Shown in pieces: positions 59,797 to 64,000 of a stretch of DNA of 64,000 nt. The position numbers were made by a program, and so were the translations under genes. Each line of letters starts with the position of its first letter. The first letter of the stretch is position 1. Source of the stretch: Rubrivivax sp. (GTDB lineage Bacteria; Pseudomonadota; Gammaproteobacteria; Burkholderiales; Burkholderiaceae_C); the NCBI GenBank assembly GCA_019635285.1, contig JAHBZS010000007.1:1-64000 (forward strand), in the 5' to 3' direction. The notes under the pieces are model-generated. The model searched no databases, had not been told where the DNA came from, and saw nothing but the letters and a program-made list of their open reading frames with translations.

Positions 59797-60834
59797 ATGG
59801 TGCAAGAGCGCACGGAACTACCCATCGAGCGGCGCGCCAGCCTGCGCGCGTTCAACAGCTTCGGCCTGCCGGCCACGGCGGCGGCGCTGGTGCGCGTGCG
59901 CAGCGAGGCCGACGTGCGGCGTGTCGTCGACCACCCCGAGCTGGGCCCGGCGCCCAAGCTGATCCTGGGCGGCGGCAGCAACCTGGTGCTGACGCGGGAC
60001 ATTGCCGCCACGGTGCTGAAGGTGGAGATCCTGGGCCGCCGGCTGGTGGCGCAGACCGACGACGCCGTCATCGTCGAGGCAGGCGCGGGCGAGAACTGGC
60101 ATGAGCTGGTGGCCTGGACCTTGCAGCAGGGCTGGCCGGGGCTGGAGAACATGGCGCTGATCCCGGGCCTGGTGGGCGCCGCGCCGGTGCAGAACATCGG
60201 GGCCTATGGGGTCGAGCTGAAGGACCGCTTCGAATCGCTGGACGGCGTGGACCTGGTCACCGGCCGCAACGTGACGCTGGACGCGCGCCACTGCGCCTTC
60301 GGCTACCGCGACAGCGCGTTCAAGCACGGCCTGGCCGGCAAGACGCTGATCACGCGGGTGCGCCTGCGTCTGCCGCGGCCGTGGACGCCGGTGCTCGGCT
60401 ACCTGGACCTGCAGCGGCGCGTGCACGACACCGGCAATGCCACGCCGGACGCCGGCACGGTGTTCGACTGGGTGTGTGCCATCCGCCGCAGCAAGCTGCC
60501 CGACCCGCAGCAGATCGGCAACGCCGGCAGCTTCTTCAAGAATCCGGTGGTCAGCGCCGAGCAGTGCCGCGACATCATCGGCCGCGACCCGTCGGTGGTG
60601 CATTACCCGTTGCCCGACGGCAGCGCCAAGCTGGCCGCCGGCTGGCTGATCGATGCCTGCGGCTGGAAGGGCAAGTCCATCGGCCGTGCCGGCGTCTACG
60701 AGCGCCAGGCGCTGGTGCTGGTCAACCGCGGCGGCGCCATCGGTGCCGAGGTGCTGACGCTGGCGCGCGCGATCCAGGAGAGCGTCTACGGCCGCTTCGG
60801 CATCCGGCTGGAGCCGGAGCCGGTCATCCTGTAG
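59797..60834 (+). CDS. murB: UDP-N-acetylenolpyruvoylglucosamine reductase MurB
   Basis: MurB reduces UDP-GlcNAc-enolpyruvate to UDP-MurNAc in peptidoglycan synthesis. The 345-aa type I enzyme has the FAD motif [12 protein letters not shown] (about residues 54-65), [27 protein letters not shown] (part: [17 protein letters not shown]), the [10 protein letters not shown] segment with its Tyr, catalytic Ser in [13 protein letters not shown] (about 247) and catalytic Glu in LEPEPVIL at the end. It reads away from yajQ. Confidence 0.95.
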   Translation: MVQERTELPIERRASLRAFNSFGLPATAAALVRVRSEADVRRVVDHPELGPAPKLILGGGSNLVLTRDIAATVLKVEILGRRLVAQTDDAVIVEAGAGENWHELVAWTLQQGWPGLENMALIPGLVGAAPVQNIGAYGVELKDRFESLDGVDLVTGRNVTLDARHCAFGYRDSAFKHGLAGKTLITRVRLRLPRPWTPVLGYLDLQRRVHDTGNATPDAGTVFDWVCAIRRSKLPDPQQIGNAGSFFKNPVVSAEQCRDIIGRDPSVVHYPLPDGSAKLAAGWLIDACGWKGKSIGRAGVYERQALVLVNRGGAIGAEVLTLARAIQESVYGRFGIRLEPEPVIL

Positions 60835-60855
60835 CCGCCGGCCCCGCGTCCTGCG

Positions 60856-63156
<2,301 letters not shown>

Positions 63157-63784
63157 GCCGAGCGGCTGTAGTACACCGTGGAGCGCAGTTCGGGGTTGGA
63201 GTCGAAGGGATAGATGATGAACAGCGGGCCCTTGTCGCGCACCGCCATCGGCTTGTCGTCCAGCAGGCGCGCCACGATCACGTCGAAGCGCTGGGCATCG
63301 TCGAAGGGCAGGTCGACGCGATAGTCGTTCAGTGCGATGGCGCGCACGTTGCTGCCCTGGGCATCGCAGGCGCCCAGCACGTCACGCAGCAGCGGGCCGG
63401 TGAACTTGTGCACGCTGGAGTACCACGGCGTGCGCGTCACGAAGCTCACCTGCGGCAGCTGTTCGAGCATGGCCATGTCGAACTGCGCCGCGTTGCCGGC
63501 ATTGGGCTTGCGCACGCGGCCGGTCACGGTGAGCACCACCGCGCCCTCCGGCCGCTCGAGCGCCCGCGCCGCGGTCCAGCCGGCCGCCAGCACCGTGCCC
63601 ACCATCCGCGAGAACTGTCGCCTGGACGGGTGGCCTCCCGGTGCCGGGGAGGCGGCATCATGGTCGCCGTGGCGGGTCGTGGCGGGGGTGGAGGGTCCCT
63701 TGGACAAGACGGCGGGTGCAGTGGCGGTGATGCGCGATTCTAGGTCGGGCGCGCTGCGGCCAGAGCGCCCGCCGGGCCGCCGGC

Positions 63785-64000
63785 CTAGGCCGCGATCATC
63801 TGCACACGGCCTTTTTCCTCGTCCATCGTCTTAGCCAGCAGCTTGACCAGGGCGTACACCGTGTCGATGTGGGGCGTCGGCGTGCCGGTGAGCCGGCCCA
63901 GCTCGACCACCGAGCCGACCAGCGCGTCGATCTCCGGGGCGCGGCCGGCCTCCACGTCCTGCAGCATGCTGGTCTTGTGTTTGCCCACCTTCTCGGCGCC
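63785..64000 (-). CDS. C-terminus of a ketopantoate reductase (2-dehydropantoate 2-reductase), partial
   Basis: The frame enters from the right edge and ends at 63785, so only the last 71 residues are visible: GAEKVGKHKTSMLQDVEAGRAPEIDALVG, followed by VVELGRLTGTPTPHIDTVYALVKLLAK (quoted in parts). The HKTSMLQDVEAGR-EIDAL motif is the C-terminal substrate-binding signature of PanE/ApbA, which reduces ketopantoate for CoA synthesis. Many Burkholderiales carry paralogues with other 2-ketoacid substrates, so panE is not certain. Confidence 0.85.
   Translation of the reverse strand, partial: GAEKVGKHKTSMLQDVEAGRAPEIDALVGSVVELGRLTGTPTPHIDTVYALVKLLAKTMDEEKGRVQMIAA

Overview
The window comes from the chromosome of a very GC-rich betaproteobacterium, most likely order Burkholderiales (Rubrivivax/Leptothrix/Comamonadaceae-like). 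The reasons are the strong G/C third-position bias, a Bug-type (TctC) binding protein with separate TctAB permease genes, a TRAP transporter under an FCD-type GntR regulator, a twin-arginine DUF1501/DUF1800 pair, and the ribF-ileS-lspA order. This placement is inference from gene content. I saw no rRNA, tRNA or CRISPR array.

Layout. 1-11.3 kb is housekeeping: an aldo/keto reductase, ybaK, plsY, ridA, yciO, a PHP-domain nuclease, lolDC, an RpfE-like protein beside recJ, a PQQ-type sugar dehydrogenase and a double-CDGSH iron-sulfur protein. 11.4-15.4 kb is a leftward MoxR / DUF58 / VWA operon preceded by an S1C protease gene. 15.5-19.6 kb holds tatD, a family-6 uracil/hypoxanthine-DNA glycosylase, a spermidine-synthase-like protein and an orphan GspE/PilB-type ATPase that ends in a 75-bp tandem repeat with a hairpin. 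19.8-29.3 kb is a rightward transport and catabolism block: tctB, tctA, a folded repeat element, an MFS exporter, an L-2-hydroxyglutarate oxidase-like enzyme, a TctC/Bug protein, a gamma-glutamyltransferase-like enzyme, an EamA permease with no ordinary start codon, and an SDR.

29.3-33.6 kb is a lower-GC accessory patch. It holds a 461-aa PIN-domain protein and a DUF4238 gene split in two by a complete IS407-type IS3-family element with a CCGG target duplication. The split gene can be rejoined exactly by removing the IS and one CCGG. 33.6-36.2 kb is the DUF1501/DUF1800 pair. 36.3-43.9 kb is a leftward sugar-acid type catabolic operon (TRAP transporter dctQMP, hydroxyacid dehydrogenase, RraA-like aldolase, KdgK-like kinase, SDR, cupin) facing a divergent GntR/FCD repressor. 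43.9-51 kb carries small conserved proteins, a quinone oxidoreductase and ribF, ileS and lspA. 51.5-58.5 kb is rich in CoA metabolism: a family III CoA-transferase, three acyl-CoA dehydrogenase homologues, rsuA and a P1 peptidase. 58.6-64 kb holds a retropepsin-like protease, yajQ, murB, a HK-REC-HPt hybrid kinase overlapping a molybdopterin-fold protein gene, and the end of a ketopantoate reductase.

The most unusual signals lie outside the genes. (1) Two inverted copies of a roughly 107-bp palindromic element upstream of ribF (51107-51425) differ at paired positions, so their stems are kept by compensating changes. (2) A 314-bp element at 21800-22113 has long terminal inverted repeats enclosing two long hairpins, and a lone end of the same family sits at 1896-1940. 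(3) Several start codons have a -10-like hexamer only 5-7 nt upstream and no Shine-Dalgarno, which suggests leaderless mRNAs.
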